Of a stretch of DNA of 23,611 nucleotides, positions 21,710 to 23,611 are shown piece by piece. The stretch comes from Oscillospiraceae bacterium. GTDB taxonomy: Bacteria > Bacillota > Clostridia > Oscillospirales > Oscillospiraceae. The notes beneath the pieces are model-generated. The model worked only from the letters and a program-made list of their open reading frames with translations, was not told the origin of the DNA and ran no database searches. Each line of letters starts with the position of its first letter. Position 1 is the stretch's first letter. A program made the position numbers and the translations under genes. The stretch is from the NCBI GenBank assembly GCA_904501855.1, contig CAJGCI010000014.1, positions 1 through 23,611 on the forward strand. Reading direction: 5' to 3'.

Positions 21710-22768
21710 TTAGGCAAGCAGATCTTCGAGTTTTCCGCCTTCGCCGAGAGCGCCGCACTGACGTCCCAGATCCTCCAGCTCAGCAACGAGAGCATCGGAG
21801 AAATCAACGCCGGAAACTTTGCGTTCCTCAAGCAGACGAGCCTCGATCTCACCGGGCATAAAGATCTCTTTTACGCCGGTGGCGGTACGGCTGTTCTTCA
21901 GCATGCTTGCATACTGGGAAGCGTGCTCTTTGAAGCGGTCGACATCCAGGAAGTGTGCAATATCCAGAAGGACGACTGCAAAGCCGGTCTTCTCCGGTTC
22001 CATATCCTCTACGAAGGGGATCTCAGCACTGGTGAGAGCATCGGCCAGAACGCCGCCGAACATATCGACGAATACCGCGAGACCATAGCCCTTGTGGTCG
22101 CCCATCGGACGGACACAGTAAGCCTTGTGCGGATCGGTGGTCGGATTGCCATCATAGTCGTTGGCCCAGCCTTCCGGCATCTCTTTGTCTTCACGACGAT
22201 ATGCGAAGACCTTACCGATGGCGACACCACTGGTGGAAACGTCGATAACGATGGGACGCTCCGGATTGGTGGTGGGGCAGCCAAGGATGATGGGGTTGGT
22301 ACCGATGAGACGGTCAGCACCGCCGTACGGTGCCTGGCAGGGATAAGTGTTGCTGACGACAAAACCGATCACGTTGTCTTCCGCCATACGGTGGCCATAG
22401 AAACCACCGCAGCCGATGTTTGCGCTGTTGCGGGCAACACCTGCGGCAACGCCATATTTGCGGGCGCGCTCGAGGACTGCGTCATATACACGGTTTACTG
22501 CTGCGATACCGGAGCCAAGGTCGCATTCAAATGCAAGAGATGCATCCTTGTCCTGTACGATTTTGAAATCGGGCTGTGCATTCAAAGCGCCGGCCATATA
22601 CTGACGCAGGTAAATGCAGAGACGGGACAGGCCATGAGAATAGGTACCTGTGAAATCGGAGTGAGTAACAACTTTTGCCACGTAGTCGGCATCGTACTCG
22701 ACGACGTTCAGCGGGGCAAGCAGTTTTTTAATCAGGGTTATTTCCTGATCATAGGAAAGATGAATCAT
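21710..22768 (-). CDS. Ldh_2-family (malate/L-lactate/sulfolactate type) NAD(P)-dependent 2-hydroxyacid dehydrogenase
   Basis: 352 aa from the ATG at 22768, chosen because GGAGG lies 8 bases upstream; a longer reading begins at a TTG overlapping that site. The Ldh_2 (PF02615) fold, unrelated to classical LDH/MDH, shows TYSHGLSRL with catalytic His45, LIGTNPIILGCPTTN, VIDVSTSGVAIGKV and GDHKGYGLAVFVDMFGGVLA. Members reversibly oxidise malate, L-lactate, sulfolactate (ComC), ureidoglycolate or similar 2-hydroxyacids with NAD(P)+. It lies 51 bases after the lactate permease gene and before lctD, so its substrate is probably carried by that permease. Exact substrate and cofactor are not determined. 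Confidence 0.88.
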   Translation of the reverse strand: MIHLSYDQEITLIKKLLAPLNVVEYDADYVAKVVTHSDFTGTYSHGLSRLCIYLRQYMAGALNAQPDFKIVQDKDASLAFECDLGSGIAAVNRVYDAVLERARKYGVAAGVARNSANIGCGGFYGHRMAEDNVIGFVVSNTYPCQAPYGGADRLIGTNPIILGCPTTNPERPIVIDVSTSGVAIGKVFAYRREDKEMPEGWANDYDGNPTTDPHKAYCVRPMGDHKGYGLAVFVDMFGGVLADALTSAEIPFVEDMEPEKTGFAVVLLDIAHFLDVDRFKEHASQYASMLKNSRTATGVKEIFMPGEIEARLLEERKVSGVDFSDALVAELEDLGRQCGALGEGGKLEDLLA

Positions 22769-22819
22769 AGTAGATACCTCCAATTTTTTCCTTTGTTTAC
22801 TTATTTACGACTGATGGGA

Positions 22820-23611
22820 TCAGCCAGAGATGGCGGCACCGAGACCCAGAGGATCCGACCCCATAAGGATCAGGGCACCCAGTACCACGATGGCGATCAG
22901 ACAGTAGATAAAGCAGGGCAGTGCGTTTGTTTTGATGATTTTTCCTTCGTTGCCCATGGTGCCGGTGGTAGCACATGCTGCAACAACGTTGTTCACGCAG
23001 ATCATATTGCCTGCAGCGCCGCCGATGTTCTGGAGAGCAACAATCAGGACCGGACTCATCTTAAGAATGCTGGCAGTCTGGAACTGCAGACCGGCAAACA
23101 GTGTATTGGAAACGGTATTGGAGCCGGACATAAAAGATCCGAGCACGCCAATGATAGGAGCGATGATAATGTAAGCGCTCTGGAAGATCTTGGCCAGTGC
23201 TTCCGCCATGACATACAGCATGGATTTGTCGATGGATGCGTTCATACCGGTGTTGCGGTACAGGTAAACCATGGAGACGCCGAAGAACAGTGCGATGGCA
23301 GCGCCGGTCAGCTGATGATAAGTGTCCAGCAGTGCTTCCTTCACTTTTGCACCGGGCATTCTGTGCAGGAACCAGGTAATGATGCATACAAGGATAAACG
23401 GAATCACACCGGGGTTCCAACCCCAGTTCCAGCTCCAGGTAACACCTTCCATACCAAGGATATTGGCGATGGTTACCGTGAATGCCTGTCCCTTCAGGAG
23501 ATCCTTCAGTCCGAACCAGTTCAGACGGGTCGCTACAAGGATAAGGCCGATGAGCACATAGGGAGTCCATGCCAGAACAGCGGACATGCCGTTATCGACA
23601 TCCTGCTTGAC
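22820..23611 (-). CDS. lctP: L-lactate permease (LctP family), C-terminal part
   Basis: 264 codons in the window; the frame stays open through the right edge, so the N-terminus lies outside. It is a polytopic membrane protein of the LctP/LldP family (PF02652), which imports lactate or glycolate with protons. Family landmarks are IGVLGSFMSGSNTVSNTLFA and LQNIGGAAGNMICVNNVVAA, followed by CATTGTMGNEGKII and a final membrane helix. It is the upstream-most visible gene of the operon, before the Ldh_2 gene. The operon promoter and any lactate-responsive regulator must lie beyond the window. Confidence 0.93.
   Translation of the reverse strand, partial: VKQDVDNGMSAVLAWTPYVLIGLILVATRLNWFGLKDLLKGQAFTVTIANILGMEGVTWSWNWGWNPGVIPFILVCIITWFLHRMPGAKVKEALLDTYHQLTGAAIALFFGVSMVYLYRNTGMNASIDKSMLYVMAEALAKIFQSAYIIIAPIIGVLGSFMSGSNTVSNTLFAGLQFQTASILKMSPVLIVALQNIGGAAGNMICVNNVVAACATTGTMGNEGKIIKTNALPCFIYCLIAIVVLGALILMGSDPLGLGAAISG

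Noticed and set aside
1..23611. Mobile elements, CRISPR array, toxin-antitoxin pair
   Set aside because: No transposase, integrase, regularly spaced repeats or toxin-like neighbour of the XRE gene was seen.

Overview
The window looks like a chromosomal stretch from a low-to-mid GC Gram-positive anaerobe (Bacillota, most likely class Clostridia). The reasons are strong AGGAGG-type ribosome binding sites, consensus sigma-A promoters, A/T-flanked intrinsic terminators, an SLH-anchored surface enzyme, a GMP synthase without its glutaminase half, and an Etf-linked lactate dehydrogenase operon. No phage, insertion sequence, CRISPR array, rRNA or tRNA was seen.

Layout. 1-95 is the tail of an unknown membrane protein. 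220-1533 (+) is a membrane-anchored or secreted lipase of the staphylococcal/Geobacillus I.5-I.6 type. Then come a stand-alone GMP synthase ATP-pyrophosphatase (-), an AEC transporter (+), a MATE exporter (-), mutY (+), a purine nucleoside phosphorylase (-), a small 2x[4Fe-4S] ferredoxin (+), a Sel1/TPR-like repeat protein (-), a small XRE regulator (-), and ygjV-like plus bcp (-). An untranslated stretch around 10.44-10.83 kb may encode a minus-strand RNA. Next are a HAD phosphatase-nitroreductase fusion (-), ilvA (-), an SGNH hydrolase with three SLH modules (-), a free-standing FakA C-terminal-like domain (+), proB and a BFD-[2Fe-2S]/DUF6508-like protein (+). The last 5.4 kb is one minus-strand operon running in from beyond the window: lactate permease (partial), Ldh_2-family dehydrogenase, GlcD/LctD-type flavin dehydrogenase, etfB, etfA.

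How the genes work together. The right-hand operon fits uptake and anaerobic oxidation of lactate or a related 2-hydroxyacid. The permease imports the substrate. LctD with EtfAB can couple its oxidation to NAD+ reduction with ferredoxin, by electron confurcation as in the Acetobacterium woodii LctBCD system. A second, pyridine-nucleotide-dependent Ldh_2 dehydrogenase sits between permease and LctD. The rest is mostly single housekeeping genes: purine synthesis and salvage, oxidative damage repair and peroxide defence, isoleucine and proline synthesis, and efflux. Many lie as convergent pairs sharing one bidirectional terminator.

The points most worth a second look are: the HAD-nitroreductase fusion, whose linker contains a complete Shine-Dalgarno sequence and an A6 run where one extra base would restore two separate genes; the five-gene 2-hydroxyacid/Etf operon with two unrelated dehydrogenases; the putative RNA gene near 10.5-10.7 kb; the orphan FakA C-terminal domain; and the BFD-DUF6508 fusion behind proB. 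All assignments are from reading the sequence and from family knowledge; no database search was run.
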